This document shows positions 53,343 through 62,426 of a stretch of DNA of 64,000 nt, piece after piece. Each line of letters begins with the position of its first letter. Positions within the stretch are counted from its first letter, which is position 1. The notes beneath the pieces are model-generated. The model did no database searches. It was not told where the DNA came from and worked only from the letters and a program-made list of their open reading frames with translations. Position numbers and translations under genes: made by a program. Origin of the DNA: Pseudomonadota bacterium (lineage in GTDB: Bacteria > Pseudomonadota > Alphaproteobacteria > Puniceispirillales > Puniceispirillaceae). The stretch spans positions 1 to 64,000 of the forward strand of contig JAQCEA010000004.1 of the NCBI GenBank assembly GCA_027620495.1, given 5' to 3'.

Positions 53343-54590
53343 ATGCACATAGTTGTTTTGGGCGCAGGTGTCGTGGGTGTTACCACGGCCTATCAGCTTC
53401 TCAATGATGGCCATTCGGTCACGGTTATCGATCGCGCGTCTTCACCCGGACAATATACAAGCTTTGCCAATGCCGGGTTGGTGGCACCCGGTCATGCCTA
53501 TGCTTGGGGGTCGCCCGCGGCCCCTAAAATGATGTGGCAATCGCTGTTGCGTAATGACCAGGCGATCCGTCTTAAACCGAAACTATCTATGCGGCAATGG
53601 CGCTGGGTGCTGGCATTTCTAGCGGAATGCACAGCTGAACGCGCCGCCGCCAATACGCGCATTAAAGCCCGGCTTTGCCAATATTCACAAACTATGCTGG
53701 ATGTGGTGGTTTTGGAAACCGGGGTCAGCTATGCCGGCCGATCGGGCGGGTTGATCTATTTCTATCGCACGCCTGAAAAACTGGCGGCAGCCAGCCAGAA
53801 AGCTGATATCCTGCGCAGTCAGGGATTGACCATTCATGAATTAACCGGCGATCAGGTGATTGCCACTGACCCGGGGTTGGCCAGCGCTGGTGATGCCATT
53901 GCTGGTGGGTTATTTGCGCCAACAGATGCCAGCGGTGATGCGTATTTATTTACCAAGGCGCTGGCATAGATATGCAAAGCGAGGGGGTGTGTTTTTTTAT
54001 ATGACACCGAGATCATTGATTTTTTGAAAGACCGTCATGGTGTAAAGGCGGTGCACACAAAATCTGGCGATATCAGCGCTGATGCCTTTGTTTTATGTCT
54101 TGGTGTTTTCAGCCCATTGCTTGTTGAAAAGCTGGGGATGTCGCTGCCGGTCTATCCGGTCAAAGGCTATTCAGTGACCGTTGCGGCAGATGATTTGCCT
54201 ATTTCTCCGACTCTGGGCGGTGTGGATGAAGAAAATCTGCTCGCTTATTGCCCCATGGATAAGCGTCTACGGCTCACCGCAACAGCTGAGATTTCAGGCT
54301 ATTCAACAAACCACAAACCGTCAGATTTTTCGGTAATGCTCACAAAGGCGCGTGAATTATTTGGTGACAGGTTAGGTGCATCAGCTATTGATTATTGGGC
54401 AGGGTTGCGACCCATGACGCCCACTGGTTTGCCGATTATCGACCGCGCGCCGGTTGATAATCTATTTATTAACACTGGCCATGGTCATATGGGCTGGACA
54501 ATGTCAAACGGATGTGCGCGGATGGTGGCAGATATGATTGGCCAAAAACCGTTGGCTCATTCAAATGAGGGGATGCGATATGGCAAATGA
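53343..54590 (+). pseudogene. dadA: D-amino-acid dehydrogenase (DadA-like) with one in-frame TAG
   Basis: From ATG 53343 the frame is open for 208 codons to TAG 53967-53969, then continues in the same frame, without another stop, to TGA 54588-54590, 415 amino-acid positions in all, normal DadA length. The first part has the FAD motif VVLGAGVVGVTTAYQLL (about 3-19) and FANAGLVAPGHAYAW. The second has VLCLGVFSPLLVEKLG, YPVKGYSVT and DYWAGLRPMTPTGLPII. DadA oxidises D-amino acids to keto acids at the membrane. The TAG sits at KALA-stop-ICKARG, where homologues have a continuous helix, so it is a nonsense mutation, not a frameshift. Confidence 0.88.
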
Positions 54591-55347
54591 AACACAGTTA
54601 ATTGAAAATTTACCGTTCACAACGAGTCGTGTTATCGCCGCGCGGGCGCGAATCGGTATGGTGGTGCTGGCAACAGATTATACACTCGAACATGAATTAC
54701 GTCAGATGGTCAATCTGCCGGGTGTTGATTTTTATCACGCACGGATTGCCAATTCGCCAAATATTTCACCAGATAGCTTGCGGGCAATGGGACCCTTAAT
54801 CACCTCGACAGCTGAACTAATTTTGCCCGGCGATACGCTAGATGTGTTAGCCTTTGCCTGTACATCGGCGTCCATCGTTTTAGGCACGCCAACGGTGGCC
54901 AAAAATTTAAATGCCGCCAAGCCAGAAGCAAAAACAACCAACCCGGCATTTGCCGCCTTTCATGCCTTTCGTGCCTTGGGGGCCAAACGTATTGCGGTGC
55001 TGACGCCCTATGCAAAACATGTCAATGACATGGTGCAAAAATCAATAGAAGAGGCTGGATTTGATGTGCCTGTTTTTGGCAGTTTTAACGAGCCACATGA
55101 CCCGACAGTTGCCGCCATTGATAGCCAGAGTCTGCAATCCGCGATTGCCAAAATCACCACTGGGCACGATGTCGATGCGGTGTTCATTTCATGTACATCG
55201 GTGCGGATCGCGGCCGATGTTGCGGCGATAGAAAGCGCATTAGGCATCCCGGTGACATCGTCTAATCATGCTTTGGCATGGCATTGTCTGCGTCTGGCTG
55301 GGGTTGATGATAAATTGCCTGAATTGGGCCGTTTATTCAGCTTGTAG
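54580..55347 (+). CDS. Asp/Glu racemase-superfamily protein, maleate isomerase/arylmalonate decarboxylase-like
   Basis: 255 residues from ATG 54580 (GAGGGG upstream), overlapping the end of the DadA gene. Two catalytic-type cysteines sit in FACTSAS (about 95-101) and ISCTSVR (about 206-212), the pair used by maleate cis-trans isomerase and the racemases; arylmalonate decarboxylase and ectoine-utilisation EutA belong to the same group. LITSTAELILPGD and IPVTSSNHALAWHCLRLAG are also typical. The two-cysteine pattern favours an isomerase or racemase over the decarboxylase. Substrate unknown. Confidence 0.82.
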   Translation: MANETQLIENLPFTTSRVIAARARIGMVVLATDYTLEHELRQMVNLPGVDFYHARIANSPNISPDSLRAMGPLITSTAELILPGDTLDVLAFACTSASIVLGTPTVAKNLNAAKPEAKTTNPAFAAFHAFRALGAKRIAVLTPYAKHVNDMVQKSIEEAGFDVPVFGSFNEPHDPTVAAIDSQSLQSAIAKITTGHDVDAVFISCTSVRIAADVAAIESALGIPVTSSNHALAWHCLRLAGVDDKLPELGRLFSL

Positions 55348-55359
55348 ATGCGCTGTATC

Positions 55360-56304
55360 CTACAGCCATGTGATCAGCAAAAATAATGTAACTGGCACGG
55401 TGACGCTGGCACAAATGGTGGTGATCATAATCGCGGTGGCGGTCCGGCCGATATAGACATTGTAAAATTGCGATAACGCAAACACATTCGCGGCAATTGG
55501 CAGGCTGGCGAATAGCACCGCAAGCTGTATCCATAGCGGGTCAATTGGCTGGGGCGACGGCCATATTAAAAATGCCGCCGCAATCAGCGCGGGATGGATA
55601 ATTAATTTAAGCAGGCTGATGGCGGAAAGTTCGGTTAGGGCGGCGCGTATTGGTTGCCCGACAAGGGTTATGCCAAGTGCAAATAGCGCTGTTGGTGCGG
55701 CGGCACCAGCTAGCATTTTCAGAAATTGTTCTGGCAGTACGGCAAGCTGAAACCCGCTGGCAGAAAAGCCAAGACCAGCCAAAACGGCAAGCAATAGCGG
55801 GTTGCGGAGCATCGATAGAATCGTATCACGCAACGCGCGGCCTAAATGGCCCGAAGCGGCGTCATGTGACAATAATGTTGTCATAACCAATAGGGTGATG
55901 GTGTCACAGACAAGTATCAGTGAAATTGGCGCGGCGGCCTGTTCGCCAAAGGCAAGAATCGCCATTGGCACGCCAATATAGCCATAATTAGGATAGGCGG
56001 TATTCAGGCAAAATAAGCCGCGTTGCTGGGGCGTCAACCGAACGACATAGGTGGCAAAGATACCAGCGATAAGAAACATAGAGATGGTGACAAGCTCATA
56101 TCGCAAAACAAAGCCGATATGAAACAAGGCTGTCACGTCAATCGAGGTGATGGCAATGAACATAAATGGCGGCAATACAACAAAGAAAGCAAAACGTGCC
56201 AAAGTCCGGCCGCTGTCTTCGGAAAACCAACCACGCAGGCGGGCCAAGCTACCGCATAAAATAATCGCGAAAAATGGGATGGTAATGGAAAGAACGTCGA
56301 GCAT
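55360..56304 (-). CDS. AEC-family auxin-efflux-carrier-like transporter
   Basis: 314 residues with about ten helices, five plus five. NTAYPNYGYIGVPMAILAFG (about 98-117) is the conserved AEC segment, and the C-terminal half ends with the SQFYNVYIGRTATAIMITT region. AEC carriers move small organic acids such as malate or other metabolites. Convergent with the racemase-like gene, 12 bases apart. Confidence 0.88.
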   Translation of the reverse strand: MLDVLSITIPFFAIILCGSLARLRGWFSEDSGRTLARFAFFVVLPPFMFIAITSIDVTALFHIGFVLRYELVTISMFLIAGIFATYVVRLTPQQRGLFCLNTAYPNYGYIGVPMAILAFGEQAAAPISLILVCDTITLLVMTTLLSHDAASGHLGRALRDTILSMLRNPLLLAVLAGLGFSASGFQLAVLPEQFLKMLAGAAAPTALFALGITLVGQPIRAALTELSAISLLKLIIHPALIAAAFLIWPSPQPIDPLWIQLAVLFASLPIAANVFALSQFYNVYIGRTATAIMITTICASVTVPVTLFLLITWL

Positions 56305-56549
56305 CGCCTGTCAACTCTGGTAACATCATTCAGGTTATATAGGGGCTGGGGCTGAAAACATAGACGTATTTGTCAGTCGGCCGATCAATCATAAGCGTGG
56401 GTTTTGTCGAAAAATCACTGGGGATCAAAGAAAATATTTTTTGCCAATAACCGCATTGGTGGGCGGTGGTTCAAAAGATTGACGTGACGCATGGGGCCAT
56501 CTGATGCTATCACTATTGCCAATTATTTTGAATTAGGGATGGATTACCA

Positions 56550-56930
56550 ATGAAATTTATTAAGACACTTCCCCTCATCGTGCTGGGTTTTGGTTTGTCA
56601 GTAACCCCCGCATTGGCGTCTGGAGATGTGGCCGCTGGTGAGAAAGTATTTAAAAAATGCAAAGCCTGTCATGTGGTTGATGCTGAAAAACATAAAACTG
56701 GGCCGCATTTGGTCAATATTATGGGCAGAACCGCTGGTAGTGCTGACGGGTTTAAAAAATATTCAGACGCGATGAAATCAAGTGGCATTGTCTGGAATGA
56801 AGAGACACTTGATGCCTATCTTGAAAATCCAAAAGCCTATGTTAAAGGCACGCGCATGGCCTTTGCTGGTTTGCGCAAAGAAGAAGACCGCGTCAACGTT
56901 ATTGCTTATTTAAAAAGCTATTCAAAATAA
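56550..56930 (+). CDS. Soluble class I cytochrome c (c2/c550 type)
   Basis: 126 residues. A Sec signal peptide (about 1-24, cleavage after ALA) leads to a single heme domain with CKACH (about 40-44), the GPHL segment, and the axial methionine in GTRMAFAGL (about 104-112). It resembles the CycM domain at 18626, so both may serve the bc1-to-oxidase path, one soluble and one anchored. A weak promoter candidate, TTGACG at 56479-56484, lies upstream. Confidence 0.93.
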   Translation: MKFIKTLPLIVLGFGLSVTPALASGDVAAGEKVFKKCKACHVVDAEKHKTGPHLVNIMGRTAGSADGFKKYSDAMKSSGIVWNEETLDAYLENPKAYVKGTRMAFAGLRKEEDRVNVIAYLKSYSK

Positions 56931-56952
56931 CCTGTGATGTTGGGCATCAGCC

Positions 56953-56990
56953 GGGGCGTGGTGATGGGTTTTTGTCACACATCACCCCCG
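56953..56990. terminator. Possible bidirectional hairpin terminator
   Basis: GGTGATG (56960-56966) pairs with CATCACC (56980-56986), with GC-rich flanks extending the stem. It lies between convergent genes, but no good T-run follows on either strand, so it is only a candidate. Confidence 0.35.
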
Positions 56991-57026
56991 GGCCTATGCC
57001 AGCTATGCGAAATGCGAGTGGCGCAC

Positions 57027-58286
57027 CTAGCCTTGCTTTTGGCCATGGCGAATTGCTGGTACAATCCAAAACATTGACAGCCCGATCAGGGCAAAGAATA
57101 GGCTGATCACAAATCCGGTATTGTAACCGCCGGTGGTGTCATAGAGAAAACCGGCCATAAACGCCCCAATTGCCGCGCCGCAACCTTGACCGATATTGGT
57201 CGCGCCAAAAATTGATGCAAGGCCGCGCCCGGCAAACAGCTCTGCCATTTGGGTGGTGATAATGGGCCCGCGTGCACCAGCCGAAAGTCCAAAACACAAA
57301 ACAAATAATGCCAACACCCCCCAATGTGGCATATGTTGCAAAGACGCCAGTGCGACGATGCCAATAATGGTCAAACCGTAACTGCCTGTCGCCACCAGAT
57401 GACGCGGGTAGCGGTCGGCGAGCATGCCGGTAAGCGCAATCCCAATTATCGTAAGCATGCCGATGCTGCCAAAGGCAAGCGCGGCTTGCACAGCGCTAAA
57501 ATTCTGTTCGATGAGATAGGCAACGGTCTGCAATGAAACCGCAAAGACTGAGATAGCTGACGCCCCAAAAATGACAAAAAACCCCCAAAATTCTGGCAGG
57601 CGTACGGCCTCTGCTAGGCTTGGCCCTCGGGGTGCTTTTATGGGCTGGACTGCGGCGCCATCAATTGGATTTTCAGGTGCAATCATGCCCGCGGCAATCC
57701 GCTGCCATGGCAAAAAAACCATCACGATAAAGACGATGATAAACCCAAGGCTGGCCAGCCCATAGGCCTGTTGCCACCCAAAGCGCTGTATCGCCAACTG
57801 CGCCGCTGGTGCCAGCAACATCACGCCAATACCTTGCCCGGAATAAGCAATAGATAGCACCGTGCCACGGCGTCGGTGAAACCAGCGCGAAATCAGGCTT
57901 TGTGTCGGCACAATTCCCACCATTGCCGCACCAATGCCACCGCAAACGCCGATCACCAGATAAAAACTTGCCAATGAGTCAAGCTTGCCAGCAAAGCCAT
58001 AACACCCGGCCAACAGTGTCAGGCCAATCATATAATTAAACCGCGGCCCAAATCGGTCAAAGACCAAACCGGACAAGAGTGAACCAAATCCGAATGCCAC
58101 CATATAAATGGCATAGATTGATGTAACATTCGCCCGGTTCCAGCCAAAGGTCTCGCTTAACGGCAGCAAAAAAATGGCATAGGTTTCCCCCATGCCGCGG
58201 CTGCTGGCGATCATCGCCAAGCAAAAAGCAAAAACAAATAAAGCTGCCAGTGAGTCTGGCATGCGCCGGGTGGGTTTTGAAACCAT
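57027..58286 (-). CDS. MFS transporter (monocarboxylate/oxalate-formate type)
   Basis: 419 residues from ATG 58286 (MVSKPTRRMPD); the frame continues upstream to 58331 but that part is not membrane-like. About twelve helices in two six-helix halves, with the loop GLVFDRFGPRF (about 73-83) as the MFS signature and a second in GMLADRYPRHLVAT. It resembles the OFA family. Substrate unknown. Confidence 0.87.
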   Translation of the reverse strand: MVSKPTRRMPDSLAALFVFAFCLAMIASSRGMGETYAIFLLPLSETFGWNRANVTSIYAIYMVAFGFGSLLSGLVFDRFGPRFNYMIGLTLLAGCYGFAGKLDSLASFYLVIGVCGGIGAAMVGIVPTQSLISRWFHRRRGTVLSIAYSGQGIGVMLLAPAAQLAIQRFGWQQAYGLASLGFIIVFIVMVFLPWQRIAAGMIAPENPIDGAAVQPIKAPRGPSLAEAVRLPEFWGFFVIFGASAISVFAVSLQTVAYLIEQNFSAVQAALAFGSIGMLTIIGIALTGMLADRYPRHLVATGSYGLTIIGIVALASLQHMPHWGVLALFVLCFGLSAGARGPIITTQMAELFAGRGLASIFGATNIGQGCGAAIGAFMAGFLYDTTGGYNTGFVISLFFALIGLSMFWIVPAIRHGQKQG

Positions 58287-58555
58287 CAAAAATGCGAGAT
58301 CCAGAGAGGGACAGACACAAAATTTATGCAAAATTCTTCTTCGTCACTATCAAACGCTCGGTTGCTAAGGTCAATAGGCTGGATAGGTGTAAAAAGCCGT
58401 ATTAAACGAGATAGAGATGTAAAAAAATCTATCCAATTTTTGGCGCTGTCATATGTTTTTAACGAGACATATGCCGCCATCAGTTTACAGTATAGATCAC
58501 CGCGGAGCGCCCGCCATTTACTTGGAACAAACTGGATGAGGGTATAAAAAGAGAT

Positions 58556-59485
58556 ATGGGTATGCAGCAATTGTCATATGACTGGCCCTGGACAAAATCA
58601 TCACCACGTCTGGGGTTTATCGGGCTTGGCAATATGGGGGCGGCGCTTGCCATGCGGCTTGTTGGCCAGCCTTTATCCGTGTTTGATAATGACCCGGCAA
58701 AATGTGATGTTTTTGCTAGCAAAGGCGTTGATGTGGCCGGGTCACTGGCCGAACTGGCAACAAATAGCGATATTATTTTTACCTGTTTGCCAACATCGGC
58801 AATAACCGAAACCGTATTGTTCGGGCCGGATGGCCTGTCTTCTCATTTATCTTCACATCATATCATTGTTGATATGACATCTGGTGATCCGGCACAAAGC
58901 CGCGATCAGGCCGGGCGGCTGGCAGACGCAGATATCTGTTTTGCTGACGCCCCGGTCAGTGGTGGCCCACGCGGGGCCAGAGATGGGGTGATTGCGATTA
59001 TGGTTGGTGGCGCTGTCCCGCTATACAACGTGTTGCATCCGGTATTATCGGTGATTAGCTGTAATATTTTTCACGCCGGTGATGTTGGTGCCGGGCATGC
59101 GCTGAAAGCTGGGAATAATTTGCTTAATCTGATTTGCCGGATGGCCACATTTGAGGTGGTGTCGCTGTTGGTGAATGCAGGCGTTGCGCCGGATAAGGCT
59201 GTTGATATTTTGCAAAAAAGTTCTGGCCGTAATTATGCCACGGAAATTACCCTGCCCGACAATATTTTGTCTGGCAAAATGCATCAGGGCTTTTCCATGG
59301 CATTAATGCAGAAAGATGCTGGCCTTGCCCTTTCCATGGCGGCAAATTTGAAACAAGCCATGCCGCTTGGTGACACCGCATTAAACGCATTACAAACAGC
59401 GATTGATGCCCATGGCATCGACGCTGATATGAGCCTTGTCGCCCTATCTTATGAAGACGCGACGGGCGCCCGTATCCGCCCTTAG
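58556..59485 (+). CDS. NAD-binding beta-hydroxyacid dehydrogenase (HIBADH family)
   Basis: 309 residues. FIGLGNMGAALAMRLVG (about 21-37) binds NAD(P), APVSGGPRGARDGVIAIMVG (about 139-158) holds the substrate serine/glycines, and the catalytic lysine is in GAGHALKAGNNLLN (about 182-195). Related to MmsB, tartronate-semialdehyde reductase and GLYR; the precise substrate cannot be told. The start is ATG 58556, with AAGAG nearby. Confidence 0.85.
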   Translation: MGMQQLSYDWPWTKSSPRLGFIGLGNMGAALAMRLVGQPLSVFDNDPAKCDVFASKGVDVAGSLAELATNSDIIFTCLPTSAITETVLFGPDGLSSHLSSHHIIVDMTSGDPAQSRDQAGRLADADICFADAPVSGGPRGARDGVIAIMVGGAVPLYNVLHPVLSVISCNIFHAGDVGAGHALKAGNNLLNLICRMATFEVVSLLVNAGVAPDKAVDILQKSSGRNYATEITLPDNILSGKMHQGFSMALMQKDAGLALSMAANLKQAMPLGDTALNALQTAIDAHGIDADMSLVALSYEDATGARIRP

Positions 59486-59562
59486 GCAGGATGACCTGAC
59501 ACCAGCTGTTGACTTAAATTGCTATAGAACGACTAGTCTGGCTGAAAACAAAGGATATATGG

Positions 59563-60012
59563 ATGAAATTAACAGTTTATCTTTCTGGCGAAATTCACAC
59601 AAACTGGCGCGATGATGTCGAAACAGCCTGTCGGCAAAAAGGCCTTGATATTAGGTTTTTAGCACCGGTCACAGATCATGCGGCGTCGGATGATTGCGGC
59701 GTACATATCCTTGGTGGTGAAACAGATAAATTTTGGCATGATCACAAAGGTGCCAAACTGAACGCTATGCGCACCCGCACCGCCATTGGCAGAAGTGATG
59801 TTGTTGTTGTGCGGTTTGGCGATCAATACAAACAATGGAATGCGGCGTTTGATGCTGGCTATGCGGCGGCGCTTGGCAAATCATTGATCATTATGCATGG
59901 TGCGGATCATCAGCATGCGCTGAAAGAAGTCGATGGGGCGGCGCTGGCTGTTGTAGAAACCTCGGATCAGGTGGCGGCGATTCTGCATTATGTGCGTGAT
60001 GGCGTGCTGTAA
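59563..60012 (+). CDS. YtoQ family protein
   Basis: 149 residues, matching the small YtoQ family over its length: LTVYLSGEIHTNWRDD (about 3-18), FLAPVTDHAASDDCGVHILG (about 33-52), and VVVRFGDQYKQWNAAFDAGY (about 85-104). Structurally related to nucleoside 2-deoxyribosyltransferase-like folds, but function is not established. It is followed by a dipeptidase gene 40 bases downstream. Confidence 0.9.
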   Translation: MKLTVYLSGEIHTNWRDDVETACRQKGLDIRFLAPVTDHAASDDCGVHILGGETDKFWHDHKGAKLNAMRTRTAIGRSDVVVVRFGDQYKQWNAAFDAGYAAALGKSLIIMHGADHQHALKEVDGAALAVVETSDQVAAILHYVRDGVL

Positions 60013-60052
60013 TGCCTGTGTTGGAACAAAAACACCTGAACGAGGATAGACC

Positions 60053-61114
60053 ATGCCAGCACTGACCATGCCGCCTATTTTTGATGGCCATAATGATATT
60101 TTATCGGTGCTATATCAATCATCAGCCTATCCAGATATTGCCGCTTTTGGCCGGTCTATGCCGGGCCATTTGGACCTTAAAAAGGTGCAGGCTGGAGGGT
60201 TTGCCGGTGGCTTTTTTGCGATCTGGGTGCCGTCGCCAATCGACGCCATGGCAAAACAGGCAATGATGAATCAACCGTCTTATGACCTGCCATTGCCGCC
60301 AACGATAGATACAGGCTCGGCGCTTGGCGTGGCACTGGCACAAGCGGCCTTGTTGCATCGGCTTGAGGCGGCAGGCTGGCTGCATATTTGCACATCAACC
60401 GCAAGCATTGAGACAGCGTTGGCCGCGGGCAAGCTGGCGGCGATCATGCATATGGAAGGCGCTGAGGCGATTGACCGTGACTTTGTCAATCTGGACATGT
60501 TTCGCCGGGCGGGATTGCGCTCGCTAGGGCCGGTATGGAGTCGCCCTAACCATTTTGGATATGGGGTGCCGTTCAGGTTTCCTAGCAGTGGCGATATTGG
60601 CCCGGGGCTAACCGAAGATGGTGTTCGACTGGTTCATTATTGCGACCAGCATGGGGTGCTTATTGATTTATCGCATATGAATGAGGCTGGGTTTTGGGAT
60701 GTCGCCAAACATAGCCAGCGACCGCTTGTGGCCACACATTCAAACGCATATGCCATCAGCCCGCATGCCCGCAATCTTACCGATCGGCAATTGGTGGCGA
60801 TTGCCGAGAGCGATGGTATGGTCGGGTTAAATTTTGCCGTTGCCTTTTTAAATGAAGATGGGCAGATGCGCGCCGATACCAGCTTTGAGGTCATGCTGCG
60901 CCATCTTGACCATTTGATCACGCAGCTTGGCGAGGACCGGGTGGGTCTGGGGTCGGATTTTGATGGTACAAAAGTGCCAGATGCCATTGGCACCGCTGCT
61001 GGTTTGCCGGGGTTGCGGGCGGCGATGCGGGACCATGGCTATGACGCGGCATTGATGGAAAAGCTGTGCTATCGCAACTGGCTTCGGGTTTTAGATAAAA
61101 TCTGGATTGATTAG
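60053..61114 (+). CDS. Membrane dipeptidase (renal dipeptidase, M19)
   Basis: 353 residues. Zinc dipeptidase with the opening FDGHNDILSVLY (about 6-17, metal His/Asp), MHMEGAEAI (about 143-151, bridging glutamate), DLSHMNEAGFWDV (about 204-216) and PLVATHSNAYAIS (about 223-235). Bacterial members can cleave D-containing dipeptides, which would suit the D-amino-acid genes upstream, though this is inference. No signal peptide. The 3' end overlaps the convergent acyl-CoA dehydrogenase by four bases. Confidence 0.92.
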   Translation: MPALTMPPIFDGHNDILSVLYQSSAYPDIAAFGRSMPGHLDLKKVQAGGFAGGFFAIWVPSPIDAMAKQAMMNQPSYDLPLPPTIDTGSALGVALAQAALLHRLEAAGWLHICTSTASIETALAAGKLAAIMHMEGAEAIDRDFVNLDMFRRAGLRSLGPVWSRPNHFGYGVPFRFPSSGDIGPGLTEDGVRLVHYCDQHGVLIDLSHMNEAGFWDVAKHSQRPLVATHSNAYAISPHARNLTDRQLVAIAESDGMVGLNFAVAFLNEDGQMRADTSFEVMLRHLDHLITQLGEDRVGLGSDFDGTKVPDAIGTAAGLPGLRAAMRDHGYDAALMEKLCYRNWLRVLDKIWID

Positions 61115-62271
61115 CTGCGCTGGTTAAATCGCTTGCCGACAAGCGCGGCGGCAATGTTGATTTTTTGAATATCAATCGACCCGCCAGCAATCCCCCATCC
61201 CCACGCATCGCGCATTTTTTGTTCCATTGGATAGGATTTTGAAAACCCATAGCCGCCCATCAGCTGAACCGCGGCGCTGGTGACGTCGCGGGCGATTTCG
61301 TTGGCATAGCATTTGGCGATCGAGCTATCGGCGATTGTTGGCAAGGATTGTTCGGCATTGCTGACCGCGCGGTACAGCAACAGCCGGGCGGCATCGAGCT
61401 TCATCTTCATTTGTGCCAGCTGTAATTGTACGGCCTGAAATTCTATGATGGGTTTGCCAAATTGTTCCCGTTCTTGCACATAATCTAGCACATAATCAAA
61501 GGCTGATTGACCGCAGGCCAGGCTCATTGTGGTATTGCCGCATCGTTCCAGATCAAATGCCTCCATCAATTGACGAAAGCCACCAGCTGGCACGATGATA
61601 TTGCTGGCAGGCAATTCTACATCGTCAAAATACATGTCAGCGCTGGGAATACCGCGCCATCCCATATGTGATTCAGCCGCCCCAAAGCTGAAGCCATCTG
61701 TATCTTTTTCAACAAGAACCGCGCCAATACCTTTGGCACCCGGCGCATCTGACATACGGCAATAGACAACATAGGCATCAGCATGACCGGCCCCTGAACA
61801 CCAGCGTTTATTGCCATTTAGAATAATTTTGTCACCGTCCAGTCTGGCGGTTGTTTTAAGATCGGTCAGCGCCGTCCCCGCCTGTGGTTCCGACATTGAA
61901 ACCGCCACGACCATATCGCCACGACATACCGCTGGAAGAATACGCTGGCGTAATTCTTCTGGGGCAAAATGTGCGATCGCTAGGCTGGGGCCAAAGCTGG
62001 CCTCAAACACCGGAAAGGCGGCGGCAACTGAAACCTTTGCCAGCTCTTCTAACACCAACACAGCCTCGAAATGACCCAATCCAGCCCCACCATAGCGGGT
62101 TGGCAAATTCATCCCCAAAAACCCCATTTCAGCAAATTTTTGACGCAGCGCGTGGCTGGCTGGCACATCATGCTGTTCAATATGTTTGGCCTCGGCAGAC
62201 AAGATATCTGCGGCAAATTTTCTTGCCGTTGATTGCAACATCTGCTGTTCGTCATTTAGTGAAAAATCCAT
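61111..62271 (-). CDS. Acyl-CoA dehydrogenase
   Basis: 386 residues, full length. FAD-binding segments VVAVSMSEPQAGTALTD (about 117-133) and GNKRWCSGAGHADAYVVY (about 153-170), and the C-terminal LMGGYGFSKSYPMEQKMRDA (about 340-359), are typical of short/branched-chain members. It oxidises an acyl-CoA to the enoyl-CoA. The divergent class III CoA-transferase is probably a partner for activating the acid. Confidence 0.93.
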   Translation of the reverse strand: MDFSLNDEQQMLQSTARKFAADILSAEAKHIEQHDVPASHALRQKFAEMGFLGMNLPTRYGGAGLGHFEAVLVLEELAKVSVAAAFPVFEASFGPSLAIAHFAPEELRQRILPAVCRGDMVVAVSMSEPQAGTALTDLKTTARLDGDKIILNGNKRWCSGAGHADAYVVYCRMSDAPGAKGIGAVLVEKDTDGFSFGAAESHMGWRGIPSADMYFDDVELPASNIIVPAGGFRQLMEAFDLERCGNTTMSLACGQSAFDYVLDYVQEREQFGKPIIEFQAVQLQLAQMKMKLDAARLLLYRAVSNAEQSLPTIADSSIAKCYANEIARDVTSAAVQLMGGYGFSKSYPMEQKMRDAWGWGIAGGSIDIQKINIAAALVGKRFNQRS

Positions 62272-62426
62272 ATTATCATATCCAGATTTTAGCTATGCCG
62301 CTGGGTATTGGTGCGGCAATGATGTGGTCGGGGATGCGGCCGATACAGGCCGCGTTTATGATGGCAAGGGTGCCAAGTTTGGCCTAATGTGTAAATCGAA
62401 AACAGGTAATATAAGAGGCAATATTT

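Noticed and set aside
35302-53969. Stop-codon reassignment
   Set aside because: All three stop codons are involved, and many intact genes here end normally at TAA, TAG and TGA.
53970-54023. Frameshift in the DadA-like gene
   Set aside because: The two halves are in the same frame; the only defect is the TAG at 53967.
58286-58570. 94-residue minus-strand frame upstream of the MFS gene
   Set aside because: Overlaps the MFS 5' end, has no ribosome site or family-like pattern, and probably covers the divergent promoter region.
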